From Lentibacillus cibarius (GTDB lineage Bacteria; Bacillota; Bacilli; Bacillales; Amphibacillaceae): a stretch of 64,000 nucleotides of DNA. Position numbers and translations under genes: made by a program. Under the pieces are notes generated by a model that had not been told where the DNA came from, searched no databases, and was given only the letters and a program-made list of their open reading frames with translations. Positions 49,258-58,888 of this stretch are shown here, piece by piece; position 1 is the stretch's first letter; every line of letters starts with the position of its first letter. Where the stretch lies: positions 1,302,001 to 1,366,000 of the forward strand of contig NZ_VCIA01000001.1 of the NCBI RefSeq assembly GCF_005887555.1, read 5' to 3'.

Positions 49258-52200
49258 CTATTCCAATTCCTCGGACTTATTACGTGTCACTAACCGCTTC
49301 ATTGTATTGGAGATGTTATCAATAATCACGTACATAACCGGTACAAAAACCAGCGTAAAGATAGTTGATGATAACAAGCCAAAGATGACGACTACAGCCA
49401 TTGGTTGCTGGGTTTCTGCTCCTTCCCCGATAGCTAACGCAAGCGGCACCATGGCAAGCGCTGTCGTCAAGGTTGTCATGAGAATTGGGCGCATACGACT
49501 TTTCCCTGCTTCAATAATAGCCTCGATACGGTCGATTCCCTTGCGACGCAGAATATTGATATAGTCAACGAGAATAATTCCGTTATTGACGACAATACCT
49601 GCGAGCATGATCAAACCAATCAGTGCCGTAATACTCAATGGTATATTCGTGACAAATAGTCCTAAAATAATACCAATGACCATGGTCGGCAAGGAGAACA
49701 TGATAATAAACGGATAGGTAAACGACTCAAACTGAAAGGCCATTACCATGTAAACTAAGACAATGGACAGGACAAATGCCAAACCGAGCTGGGTGAATGA
49801 CTCGGTAACCTGTTCCGTCTCTCCGCCCATACTAGTGTCATAGCCGTCAGGTAAATTCATTTGGTCCAGCTTGCCTTGAATTTCCTGTGATACACTGCCT
49901 AAGTCTCGACCTGTTACGTCACTTGTGATCTTCACTTGACGTTGTTCGTCTTTACGGTTAATTTCACTTGGACCTTGTGTCTGCTTCAAATCAGCGACTG
50001 CCGTCAACGGCACATCAACGCCCTGAGCATTTTTGATTACTAATGTTTCTAAATCACGAATGGTTTCCCTATTCTTTTCAGGAAGGGCAACCGTGACATC
50101 GTACTCACTGCCATCTTCTTTGTATTTGGTTGCTACTTGTCCTTTGAAAGCCAGGTTAACTTCATTCATGACTTGCTGGTAAGAAAGACCATATCGGCTG
50201 GCTACATCCCGGTCTACGTCAATCTGAACTTCCGGATTTCCCTCTGATGCCGAACTATCCACATTCATCGTTCCTTCTGTGTCTTCCAGCATCCATACAA
50301 TTTGTTGCGATAAGTCTCTCAACACGTCAAGATCATCACCGGATAAATTAACCTGTATTGGGGAGCCCGTGCCCATACCAGCACTACTTGCCGAAACGGT
50401 AATCTCTGCGCCTGGAATATCGCCAAGATCCTGATCCACTTTAGAAATAAATGTATCTGTTGTGATATCCCGTTTTCCTGAATCGATTAATTCAATCATA
50501 AAGCTTGCTGTATTGGTGCTGGAGCCTCCTACGCCCGGCGTTCCACCACCACCTACCATGACAAAGCTTGTTTTAATAATATCGTCATAGTTTTTTAGCT
50601 TGGCTTTGATATCTTTGACTGTCGCCTGTGTTTCGTCAAGTTTCGTACCGTTATCCAAGGTTACTTCAATTTGGGCTTGGCCGCTATCCGTACTTGGCTG
50701 CAACTCAACGCCTATCGCCGGAACTAAAGCAAGCGACCCAACTAACAACAGGCCGACAAGGAATACGACTGTTTTCCGTAATCTTAGTGCCTTAGCCAAT
50801 ACCTTTTCATAAACAGCAATTAATTTATTCAAAAGCCAATTAACGATACCCTTATTATCTTCTCCATCAAATGATACATTCACTTTAGCCAATAATTTAG
50901 AAGACAACATCGGGATTAAAGTAAGTGCTGCGATCAAGGAAGCAGATAGTGCAAAAACAACCGTTAAGGCCAGTGGTTTAAACAGTTGTGCCGCAATACC
51001 ATCGATAAACACAACCGGTAAAAACACGACCACAGACGTGATCGTCGACGCAATAACTGCTGATGATAACTCAGAACCACCTTCAATAGCAGCATCTTCG
51101 GTCGATAAGCCTTCTTGCCGTTTTTTAAAGATATTCTCCAAAATAACGATGGAACTGTCCACCATCATACCGATACCTAACGCTAAACCACCCATGGATA
51201 AAATGTTCAGTGTTTCCCCTGTAAAGTACATGAGGCTAAAGGTGGAAATAACAGCAATCGGCATCGAGATTCCAACAACTAAGGTCGCTCGAACGCTTCG
51301 TAAAAACAGAAGTAAGACAATGGCTGCCATGACAGCACCGACAATCATGTTTTGAATAACGGATTTCATGGAATCTGTAATAAATGTCGATGTATCGATG
51401 ACTGTCGTCAGTTCCAAATCGCGTTCTTTTAGTTTTGAATTCAAGTTATCAATTTTTTCTTGAACCCCTTGGGCGGCATCCACCGTATTGCCATCGGATT
51501 GTTTCGTGATTGAAAAGATCATGGCATCTTTACCATTTACTTGCGTCACGCTACTTTGGTCCTTGAACGTGTCCCTCACATCAGCTACGTCGGCAATTCG
51601 AACCGTGTCACCATTATTCAAGTCAACCAGTGTGTTTCGGATATCATCCACCGACGTATACTCACCGTCAATCCGTAATTGAACGTCTTTGTTCCCTTTA
51701 AGGACGGTACCTGCTGATATGGAATGGTTGCCTGCGCTTAATGCCTGACTGACTTGGGAAGGCGTTATACCATAATTAGCTAACTTCCCTTGGTCTAGGG
51801 CGACGCGAACTTCCCTTTCGACACCACCTTGAATGTCAGCCGATGCAATACCGATTACGCGTTCGAGTTCCGGCTGAATTTCATCTTCAGCGACATCTTG
51901 CATTTCACTTAAATCGTCCCCGGTTAAACTAGCCCACATAATCGGCGTACTATTCGGATCCAGCCGCATCACAGTCGGGGAATTCGCATCTTCCGGAAGT
52001 GACCCTGATACTCGGTCGATTTTTTCCCGAACATCATTTAATGCATTATCGATATCCCTGCCGAAATCAAATTGCATAATGACTAAAGAGGAAGAAGGCT
52101 GGGAGACGGATTGAACGGTATCAATCCCTTCAATGCCACTGACGGATGATTCAATGGGCTTACTAACCAATTCCTCCATTTCTTGCGGTGCAGCACCATC

Positions 52201-52353
52201 ATAACTGGTCGCTACGACAGCAACAGGTAAGTCCATTTTCGGGAATAGTTCAACAGCCAATCCCCTTAATGAAATACTTCCTAATAGCAGGGCCGCTATA
52301 ACAACCATGACAACGCCGACCGGACGTTTAATCGAACCTCTAACAAGTTTCAA
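49258..52353 (-). CDS. RND-family efflux transporter (AcrB/SwrC type)
   Basis: 1031 residues with twelve membrane helices in the usual 1+5, 1+5 layout and two large outside loops. The start is KLVRGSIKRPVGVVMVVIAA, and the GGLALGIGMMVDSSIVILEN and GIVVNNGIILVDYINILRRK segments carry the conserved Asp/charged residues of the proton relay. SwrC of B. subtilis, which exports surfactin, is the nearest type by impression. It takes compounds from the membrane outward using the proton gradient. The adaptor gene lies 3 nt upstream. Confidence 0.92.
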   Translation of the reverse strand: MKLVRGSIKRPVGVVMVVIAALLLGSISLRGLAVELFPKMDLPVAVVATSYDGAAPQEMEELVSKPIESSVSGIEGIDTVQSVSQPSSSLVIMQFDFGRDIDNALNDVREKIDRVSGSLPEDANSPTVMRLDPNSTPIMWASLTGDDLSEMQDVAEDEIQPELERVIGIASADIQGGVEREVRVALDQGKLANYGITPSQVSQALSAGNHSISAGTVLKGNKDVQLRIDGEYTSVDDIRNTLVDLNNGDTVRIADVADVRDTFKDQSSVTQVNGKDAMIFSITKQSDGNTVDAAQGVQEKIDNLNSKLKERDLELTTVIDTSTFITDSMKSVIQNMIVGAVMAAIVLLLFLRSVRATLVVGISMPIAVISTFSLMYFTGETLNILSMGGLALGIGMMVDSSIVILENIFKKRQEGLSTEDAAIEGGSELSSAVIASTITSVVVFLPVVFIDGIAAQLFKPLALTVVFALSASLIAALTLIPMLSSKLLAKVNVSFDGEDNKGIVNWLLNKLIAVYEKVLAKALRLRKTVVFLVGLLLVGSLALVPAIGVELQPSTDSGQAQIEVTLDNGTKLDETQATVKDIKAKLKNYDDIIKTSFVMVGGGGTPGVGGSSTNTASFMIELIDSGKRDITTDTFISKVDQDLGDIPGAEITVSASSAGMGTGSPIQVNLSGDDLDVLRDLSQQIVWMLEDTEGTMNVDSSASEGNPEVQIDVDRDVASRYGLSYQQVMNEVNLAFKGQVATKYKEDGSEYDVTVALPEKNRETIRDLETLVIKNAQGVDVPLTAVADLKQTQGPSEINRKDEQRQVKITSDVTGRDLGSVSQEIQGKLDQMNLPDGYDTSMGGETEQVTESFTQLGLAFVLSIVLVYMVMAFQFESFTYPFIIMFSLPTMVIGIILGLFVTNIPLSITALIGLIMLAGIVVNNGIILVDYINILRRKGIDRIEAIIEAGKSRMRPILMTTLTTALAMVPLALAIGEGAETQQPMAVVVIFGLLSSTIFTLVFVPVMYVIIDNISNTMKRLVTRNKSEELE

Positions 52354-52356
52354 CGT

Positions 52357-53754
52357 TTAATCCTCCTCCATTATTTTCACAGAATTTCCATCTTCGAGGA
52401 GGCTTTGCCCACTTGTGACGACTTGATCACCTTTTTCTATATCACCTTTGACAGCTGTGGATTCAGTGCCTTGACGGACAATGTCTACTTCTTTTTGAAC
52501 TGCCTCACCATCAACTGCGAGGAACACAACGGATTTTCCTTCCACTTGAACCACAGCGTTAGATGGCACTAAAAGACTCTTATCCACTAATACTTCATCG
52601 GTAACCAAGGTCGCAACCATACCTGGACGGAGGGAATGGTCGTCGTTGTCGATTTCGGCTTCAACGGTAAACAACCCTGCATCTGAACTTGTTGAAGCTA
52701 CATAAGCAATGGTTCCGGTCACGTTTTTGTCTATTCCGGCAACCGCTATTTCAGCACTATCGCCTTTCTTCAACACGTCTAACTGTGCTGGTGATACTTG
52801 CACCTCAAGCTTCACGGTGTCCATCGAAACAATGGTCGCAAAAGGTTCCTGGTTTGACGCCATTTCCCCTTGTTCATTGTTCACCACGCTAATCTCCCCG
52901 CTTATAGGGGCTTTAATGGTTTTATCCTGTAGCTTTTCTTTAGCCGAATCTACAGATAGTTGGGCTTGCTCAACGGAAGACCGCGCTTTTTCAACACCAA
53001 TATCCGCCTCGCGAATGGATGATTTGGCAAGGTCAACGCCAATTTCCGCCTGATCGACAGAGGCCTCTAATGACGCGAGTGCAACATCACTGGTTGCCTG
53101 TTCCTTATTTAGCTTGACTTTATCATATGCGTTCTGGGCATCTTTCAATGCTTTATCGGCATCCTCAAAATCCTTTTTGGAAATGAGCCCATCATCAAAT
53201 AGAGCTTCCATCCGCTCTTTGTTTTTCTTAGCCTGATCCAAGGCTGTCTTTGCATTTTCTATATCCATTTCAATATTGTCTTCATTATTTTGCTGTTTTT
53301 CCTTCGCCTCGTCCAAAGAAGCCTCCGCTTGACGCAGGGAAGCTTTAGACTGCTGAAGGTTTTTTTGTGCTTTTTGTTTCCCGGCAATCGCATTCTCCAG
53401 ACCGATCTGCGCTTGCTTTAATTTCGATTGATTCTGTTCGAGCGCATTGCGTTCATCGGTCGCATCGATTTGGGCCAAGGTATCACCACGTTTGACGATA
53501 TCGCCTTTTTCCACCATGACCTTCGTTAATTCACCTGGTGCTTTAGCGATTGCGTTGACTTCTTTTTCAGGAATAATGGTCCCTGTTACTTTGTTCTCGT
53601 CACTTAACGAACCGAAAGACACCTCCGCAACTTCCACAGGTGTTTTTGTTTCCTGCTGATCATCCGTTGCGCCTTCCGAATCATTGCATCCCGTGATGAT
53701 ACCGGTGAAGGCAATAATGGACAAAAGCCCTGCTAATCTGGTCCTTTTATTCAT
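52357..53754 (-). CDS. RND efflux adaptor lipoprotein (membrane fusion protein)
   Basis: 465 residues. A lipobox at about Cys23 (SIIAFTGIITGCNDS) anchors it. Lipoyl/barrel-sandwich halves (KAPGELTKVMVEKGDIVKRG and IKAPISGEISVVNNEQGEM) enclose a very long coiled-coil hairpin at about 95-275 (LEQNQSKLKQAQIGLE and so on), longer than typical. A beta-barrel and a membrane-proximal domain follow. It bridges the RND pump and, if present, the TolC-like partner. It is the first gene after the operator and promoter at 53805-53858. Confidence 0.9.
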   Translation of the reverse strand: MNKRTRLAGLLSIIAFTGIITGCNDSEGATDDQQETKTPVEVAEVSFGSLSDENKVTGTIIPEKEVNAIAKAPGELTKVMVEKGDIVKRGDTLAQIDATDERNALEQNQSKLKQAQIGLENAIAGKQKAQKNLQQSKASLRQAEASLDEAKEKQQNNEDNIEMDIENAKTALDQAKKNKERMEALFDDGLISKKDFEDADKALKDAQNAYDKVKLNKEQATSDVALASLEASVDQAEIGVDLAKSSIREADIGVEKARSSVEQAQLSVDSAKEKLQDKTIKAPISGEISVVNNEQGEMASNQEPFATIVSMDTVKLEVQVSPAQLDVLKKGDSAEIAVAGIDKNVTGTIAYVASTSSDAGLFTVEAEIDNDDHSLRPGMVATLVTDEVLVDKSLLVPSNAVVQVEGKSVVFLAVDGEAVQKEVDIVRQGTESTAVKGDIEKGDQVVTSGQSLLEDGNSVKIMEED

Positions 53755-53804
53755 AGAATCATAAATCCTCCCTTATCATCTGTGCTTCATAGAAAAAAGT
53801 TGTT

Positions 53805-53830
53805 GCCAGAACTGACTGGTCAGTTCTGGC
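53805..53830. promoter_or_regulatory. 26-bp perfect palindrome, probable TetR operator
   Basis: Arms GCCAGAACTGAC and GTCAGTTCTGGC are exact complements around a central TG. It lies immediately downstream of the -10 box (53831-53836), where a bound TetR protein would block RNA polymerase. Confidence 0.82.
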
Positions 53831-53858
53831 TGTATATAAATAGTTTTATTATGCGCAA
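53831..53858 (-). promoter_or_regulatory. promoter of the adaptor-RND-tetR operon
   Basis: Minus strand TTGCGC (53853-53858), 16-nt spacer, TATACA (53831-53836). Both boxes are imperfect, but the operator placement supports it. Confidence 0.5.
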
Positions 53859-53931
53859 TAGTTATGAGCCTCAGGAAACGAACGTCTGATAACGCACTGC
53901 CTGTTTGGACACGTGTTTTTCATACGTTCCT

Positions 53932-55239
53932 TTACTTCATACTTGCTTGCTGGCTGCTACCACCGGTTTGAATCACGCCATTTCTCAGCAAGTCTACTTG
54001 ATGTTTTAGCAGGAAGTATTGTTGCTTTGCTGCTGTATAATCCAGTTCTGCCTGTTCTACTTGGGTGCGAGCCACATCATATTCCAACTGTGATACCAGA
54101 CCTACATCCAATCGACGTTTCAGGTTTTGATGGTCCTCTTTCGCATAATCTAATTCATATCTTTTGTCCATAACCGTTTGATATTGGTTTGCTGCGTCTG
54201 TAAATAGACTATCAATCGCCTTTTTTAAATCCTCTTTTAATTGCGTGATATTTTCTTTTTTCTGATCCACGTTAATTTCAGCCTGTTCGATATCCTTGGC
54301 ATCAACATCTTTTTCGGTATCATTGATGTTTTCTTTCGCTTGCTCTAATTTGTACTTCGCAAGTTCCAGTTCTTCTTTGGCTGTTTTCATGCTGTAGGAG
54401 TTGTTGATTAATTCCTCGGTTGTCTCCTCCTGCTCAATTGGCTCCACTGAATCTGTCTCAGGAGCTTCTAAGGATAAGTCGTCGTGATAGACAATACCGA
54501 TATCCGCAGCAAATTCACGCAAATTATTTTCCAGTGTCGTTTCTGTCTGCTTAATCTGGGACTCCAGACGTGTCAGCTCCCGTTGGTCAGTGCGAAACTC
54601 AGTACGCGATGCCAGCCCGAGATCATAACGACGCTTGGTCGCTTTCACTTGTTTTCTCTGCGTCTCCAAGGAATCTTTCGTGAACGCCAACTGATCCTTG
54701 GTCATGACAAGATTCATAAAGGTAGAAATGGTTTTGAATTTAATGTTTTCCTCAGCTTCTTGTTGATTAAATTCAAGTGTCACTTGGTTGGAAGTTAATT
54801 CTTCAAAAGCATCTTCCAATTGGTCGAGACTATTTTCCATCTTTTTTATTTGATTATGAATCTGATAACGCGGCTGAAAAGTGTTCCCCGGTTGTTCTTT
54901 AAGATCATCAAAGTCATCTTCCAAATCATCGATATCAATTTCCAAATCACGATGATCATCTTCCGTTGCATCTAACTGACTTTTCAAATTATCCAATCGA
55001 TACTGCAACAGCATCAGTGATGTATTATCAGTTAATGCATGTTCTACAGCAGCATCGAGAGTAAGCGTATCAATCAGTTCAACCGATTCTTCCCCTGTTT
55101 CTTCTGATTCGTCACTCGAACTGTCCGGTGCTTGCTGATCCTCTTTCACATCTGAGCTATGATCATCAGCAAAAGCGACAGGTGTCAAAGTCGTTGACGC
55201 AATCAAAGCGGCTAACCCGGTTGTGACTCCTTTTTTCAT
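53932..55239 (-). CDS. TolC-family (outer membrane factor-like) protein
   Basis: 435 residues from ATG 55239 (GGGAGGATA upstream); the in-frame region to 55494 is not coding. A signal peptide (KKGVTTGLAALIASTTLTPV, then AFA) is followed by an acidic linker. Two repeats of the OEP/TolC helical pattern follow (LTLDAAVEHALTDNTSLMLL, KATKRRYDLGLASRTEFRTD, KRRLDVGLVSQLEYDVARTQ), mostly coiled coil. TolC proteins form outer-membrane tunnels in diderms; a monoderm has no outer membrane, so here it may span the wall or S-layer zone or merely support the adaptor. The pump operon follows 177 nt downstream. Confidence 0.85.
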   Translation of the reverse strand: MKKGVTTGLAALIASTTLTPVAFADDHSSDVKEDQQAPDSSSDESEETGEESVELIDTLTLDAAVEHALTDNTSLMLLQYRLDNLKSQLDATEDDHRDLEIDIDDLEDDFDDLKEQPGNTFQPRYQIHNQIKKMENSLDQLEDAFEELTSNQVTLEFNQQEAEENIKFKTISTFMNLVMTKDQLAFTKDSLETQRKQVKATKRRYDLGLASRTEFRTDQRELTRLESQIKQTETTLENNLREFAADIGIVYHDDLSLEAPETDSVEPIEQEETTEELINNSYSMKTAKEELELAKYKLEQAKENINDTEKDVDAKDIEQAEINVDQKKENITQLKEDLKKAIDSLFTDAANQYQTVMDKRYELDYAKEDHQNLKRRLDVGLVSQLEYDVARTQVEQAELDYTAAKQQYFLLKHQVDLLRNGVIQTGGSSQQASMK

Positions 55240-55476
55240 GCGATGTATCCTCCCATGTATGAATAATTTCCGAACGATCACTAGAATTGCAGAATCGCAC
55301 TGCACTGCCCGCCATAAGAGACACCTTTGTATGTCTATGCGGTTTTTCATGCGGTTATGATGCATTGTAAAAAATGCACCACACGACAAAAATCGGCCCA
55401 TCTCTACAAAACTAGTACCATTCCATAAAACATATTCTAACACAAATATGAGCAAACGAGAACAAAAATGTGTATC

Positions 55477-55523
55477 GGTGCCAGGCACTTGCATAATTCA
55501 GAATTTTCAAGGTGCCTGGCACG
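55477..55523. repeat. REP p
   Basis: GTGCCAGGCAC and GTGCCTGGCAC arms with AATTCAGAATT in the centre, upstream of the TolC-like gene. The gap 55240-55593 holds this, a terminator, and the TolC promoter area where no clear boxes were found. Confidence 0.85.
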
Positions 55524-55552
55524 AACACACTGGCGCTGGAGCGGGACGTGCC

Positions 55553-55592
55553 AAAAAAACCCTGCGGAGTGTTTCGCTCCACAGGGTTTTCT
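55553..55592. terminator. terminator of the M28 peptidase gene
   Basis: Stem AAAACCCTG(C)GGAG / CTCC(A)CAGGGTTTT with flanking runs, just after the stop on the minus strand. Confidence 0.8.
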
Positions 55593-55593
55593 A

Positions 55594-57528
55594 TTAATCA
55601 AATGCACGGGTGTCAAATGAGTAATCGATTAAATCGTCGGCAACATCGAAGTTTGGTAGTTTCGGTGTTTCCGGCCGGGCAATTTGATAGGCTGCAGCTC
55701 CCACCGTTTCCGTAACTTGCTGCAGTTTTTTCTTACTGATTTTATCCAATGTGTCTGTCGGCTGGTGGTACGATGCCTCAGCTGGTGCGTGGGTGAACAG
55801 CGCTGTTGGCACGCCAGCTTGATGGAATGGCTGATGGTCGCTGCGTCCCATTTGTCCATACGGCACTGCGACATCCATGGTTTCCGAGCCCCATGCTGAC
55901 CCTAGATCAGTGACCAGATTTTTGTTGCCATCTAGCGTGTACATAATCAGTCCGCCAGCCGGATTATCCGCTCCGGAATCACGTGCACCAATCATATCCA
56001 TTTGAAAATGGGCCACCATTCGGTTTTTCTCATTTCGGAGCAGTGAATTCATGTAATAGCTGGATCCGACCAATCCTCTTTCTTCCGCACCAAAGGTTAA
56101 AAAGCGCACTTCCGTATCGATCGGTTTATCCGCGTAAATTCTTGCTAGCTCAAGTACCGCTGAAACGCCTGATGCATCATCATTGGCTCCAGGACCACCA
56201 GGAACGGAATCGTGATGGGCACCAATGGTAACGAGCTGCCCTGTCGTCTTATCCATGTCAGGCTTTAAGGAAGCAATCACATTATGGGATGTTTTCGTTA
56301 TTTGCTCCATGGTAACATCCAGCGTTACCTCTATTTCTCCATCCTCCAACTGTTTCGCTAAGTCGCGTCCGGTTTCGCGGGATATTCCTACCGCCGGCAT
56401 AATTTGCACGCCCGGTACTAATTGGAACGGCGCACCATCTTCACTGTCGTACATGATAGCCCCGACAGCACCCTCATTCTTCACATCCATCACCTGTTTG
56501 AAAGGAGGCATAGCACCTCGTTCAATAAGGGCAATTTTTCCTTCTACATCCGGTATGTCACCGGGCTCGGCTCTTCCTACGTCGACAAGCCCGCCTGTTT
56601 CTTTTCCGTTTTGACCACCGCTGATTACTTGCAATGTCTCATCCAACTTGTTTCCATCAATCGTAACACTGGCTTCCGAATGGACATCTCGGACCGGGAA
56701 TGACTGAACTTCTGTTTCATAGCCCAGCTCGTCAAAACGGTTTTTAATATAATCGACGGCTCGTTTTTCCCCGTCCGTACCAGCTTCTCTCGGCACGTCC
56801 GTCAAATAGTCGATGTCGTTATACATATTCTCTGAGTTGACCTCTTGAATGATCTTCTGGTCGAACAATTCATATTTCTTGCCTAACGCTTTCACTTTCT
56901 GATCAAGTGTGTCATACATGGTGGCAAATGCGCCGCGGCTAATAGATTCTGCCGGCTTAAAATCATCAAATTGATTCGTAACACCCAAATTCGCTAAAAT
57001 CTGTACCCGCTGTTTATGGGAGTCAGCCACATTACTTAATTCTATGTTTTTATCTTCTTGTGCATCGTAGGTTTCCAAGTCTCTTGCAGTCAAAAGTACA
57101 GACGCTACCTGTTGCCGTGTAATCGACTTATTAGGATGGAATGACCCCCCATTTCCTTTAAAAATCCCGGATTTCGTTACAGCAGCAATCTGTTTGGCGT
57201 ACGGATGATTGCTGTCGACGTCATCGTAGCCGCTTAATATACGTTCTGTTTCTTGTTTGTCCGGTGCTTTTAAATCAAAAGCTTGATACATCATGACGGC
57301 CACTTGCTGTCTCGTCACATCATCCCACTGACCAAACTTTCCATTGTCGTACCCTTGAACAACACCCTGTTCCGTCAGTGCCATGATCGCATCATAATGG
57401 CTTTGTCCCGCCTTCACATCCGTATAAGACGTTGACGCCGCCATGACAGGTGTACAGGCCACACTTACCGCAACAGCCGCAGTAAAAGCAGAGCCCGTAA
57501 CCCTTTTCCAAAAACCTTTACTTGCCAT
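55594..57528 (-). CDS. SLH-anchored M28-family aminopeptidase
   Basis: 644 residues from ATG 57528 (GGGAGGGG upstream); the frame further up to 57660 is partly REP sequence. Signal peptide to about 29 (VACTPVMAAS), S-layer-type SLH trio at about 32-205, a PA (protease-associated) domain at about 325-420, and an M28 zinc peptidase domain at about 425-640. The M28 metal ligands are in IGAHHDSVPGGPGANDDASG (His/Asp), FGAEERGLVGS (Glu pair), MDMIGARD and SDHQPFHQAG (His). It releases N-terminal amino acids from peptides outside the cell. Together with the subtilase it suggests an SLH-bound protein-feeding or processing set. Confidence 0.92.
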   Translation of the reverse strand: MASKGFWKRVTGSAFTAAVAVSVACTPVMAASTSYTDVKAGQSHYDAIMALTEQGVVQGYDNGKFGQWDDVTRQQVAVMMYQAFDLKAPDKQETERILSGYDDVDSNHPYAKQIAAVTKSGIFKGNGGSFHPNKSITRQQVASVLLTARDLETYDAQEDKNIELSNVADSHKQRVQILANLGVTNQFDDFKPAESISRGAFATMYDTLDQKVKALGKKYELFDQKIIQEVNSENMYNDIDYLTDVPREAGTDGEKRAVDYIKNRFDELGYETEVQSFPVRDVHSEASVTIDGNKLDETLQVISGGQNGKETGGLVDVGRAEPGDIPDVEGKIALIERGAMPPFKQVMDVKNEGAVGAIMYDSEDGAPFQLVPGVQIMPAVGISRETGRDLAKQLEDGEIEVTLDVTMEQITKTSHNVIASLKPDMDKTTGQLVTIGAHHDSVPGGPGANDDASGVSAVLELARIYADKPIDTEVRFLTFGAEERGLVGSSYYMNSLLRNEKNRMVAHFQMDMIGARDSGADNPAGGLIMYTLDGNKNLVTDLGSAWGSETMDVAVPYGQMGRSDHQPFHQAGVPTALFTHAPAEASYHQPTDTLDKISKKKLQQVTETVGAAAYQIARPETPKLPNFDVADDLIDYSFDTRAFD

Positions 57529-57614
57529 AAATCCAGTCCCCTCCCAATGTAAAAAATATACAAGCAACACCAACTTTAACATTATTTGAAATATTTTGGT
57601 AGGGGGGTGGTGGT

Positions 57615-57703
57615 GGTGCCAGGCACTATAACTATTCTGAATATTCGAGGTGCCAGGCACCCCAACAATTGCGAATGTTCACTATTTTTGAAGTGCCTGG
57701 CAC
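57615..57703. repeat. REP cluster q (three units)
   Basis: GTGCCAGGCAC twice, then GTGCCTGGCAC (57693-57703), which directly touches the TAG stop of the nucleoside hydrolase gene. Confidence 0.85.
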
Positions 57704-58641
57704 CTAATAGGTTTGCAAAGCGTCTTTGAATAGTTTCCAAAATTTGTCTTGGTCTAGTTTATAGGCAAAGTGGACGTTCGGTTCTTTTTCTGTTACGCCT
57801 AGTCGGTCAACAATGGTCATACCATATGTGTAATCGCCTTTCGTTTCGATATCAACATGGACATGTTCAAAAGAAAATATAGAAGGATCGATTAAATAAG
57901 CTACCGTACACGCATCGTGGATCGGGGCGCCGTCGAAACCGAAAACATCTTTGTATGTTTTGGAAAAAAACGTCAATAAATCAACGACGAATTCGGCCAC
58001 TGGGTTTTCTATTTTTGCTAATTCATTGGTTATTTCTTCGGTAGCTAAAGCCTGGTGTGTGACGTCTAAGCCAAACATAGCTATAGGAACACCACTCTCA
58101 AAAACTATTTTTGCCGATTCTGCATCAGCCCAAATATTAAATTCTGCAGCAGGTGTCCAATTTCCAAACGTTCCACCGCCCATTAACGCAATTTCTTTCA
58201 TTTTAGGAATGATGCGTGGTTCTGTTCTCATCGCCAGAGCTATGTTCGTAAGTGGTCCTGTGGGCACTAACGTGATATCGTTATCAGATTGCATGATTTT
58301 ATCGATGATTACCTTCACCGCACGATCTTGGATTGGTTCCTTCGAAGGCGTATCCGGAAGCTGCGGGCCATCCATACCACTTTCACCATGAATTTCTTTA
58401 GCAACCTCCATTTTTTTAACTAACGGCTTGTCCGACCCTTGTGCTACAGGTATATCATCCAAATGGGCCTTGTCACAAACCTTCAAAGCATTTAACGTAT
58501 TTTTTCCACATTTATATTCCCCGCCACGGTCGTAATCGCCTCTATGTTAAGATTACTCTGTTTCGAACCGGCTAGTAGAATAGCCATTGCGTCATCATGT
58601 CCCGGATCACAATCCAGAATGACTTTCCTCTTATTATCCAT
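57704..58641 (-). pseudogene. inosine/uridine-type nucleoside hydrolase, frameshifted in an A-tract
   Basis: ATG 58641 (GAGGAGGT upstream) starts MDNKRKVILDCDPGHDDAMA, which holds the DxDxxxDD calcium-binding signature, and runs to TTVAGNINVEK, then breaks. The other frame resumes NTLNALKVCDKAHLDDIPVA and continues through TLVPTGPLTNIALAM, ALMGGGTFGNWTPAAEFNIW and the HDACTVAYLIDPSIF block to 57706. The change falls in six A (T-run 58500-58505); seven A would read VEKNTLNALK with no break. The family splits nucleosides to ribose and base. Either the gene is off or one base is missing from the reads; this mirrors nanE. Confidence 0.88.
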
Positions 58642-58683
58642 TCGTCATACCTCCTCATTTAATTATAATCTTAGATTGGAGAA

Positions 58684-58790
58684 GGTGCCAGGCACTTTAA
58701 CAATTCTTAATATTCACAATCATCGAAGTGCCTGGCACCTTCATAATATTCGCAATAATAAAAGTGCCTGGCACCAAAAAAGCTGGCACC
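58684..58790. repeat. REP cluster r (three units plus a fragment)
   Basis: GTGCCAGGCAC, GTGCCTGGCAC, GTGCCTGGCAC and a GCTGGCACC piece. The spacers are decayed (AATTCTTAATATTC). Confidence 0.8.
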
Positions 58791-58792
58791 AA

Positions 58793-58832
58793 AAAAAGCC
58801 CTGCAGAGAGTTGGGTTCTCTGCAGGGCTTTC
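58793..58832. terminator. terminator of the YcdB-SLH gene
   Basis: Stem AAAGCCCTGCAGAGA / TCTCTGCAGGGCTTT with a short loop. Confidence 0.85.
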
Positions 58833-58888
58833 GCTAGTTTTCTTCTTCTGCTTCCCGTGGTCGTTCGGGATGTGTCGGGATGCTACCT

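Noticed and set aside
53932..55239. TolC-like gene as evidence for a diderm host or contamination
   Set aside because: Flanking genes, ribosome sites, SLH proteins and the same REP family on both sides all belong to the Gram-positive host; TolC-family homologs do occur in Bacillaceae.
57529..57660. MPGT-type upstream starts for the M28 peptidase and similar genes
   Set aside because: Several frames begin MPGT because ATG-CC-TGGCAC arises at REP edges. Signal peptides and ribosome sites define later starts.
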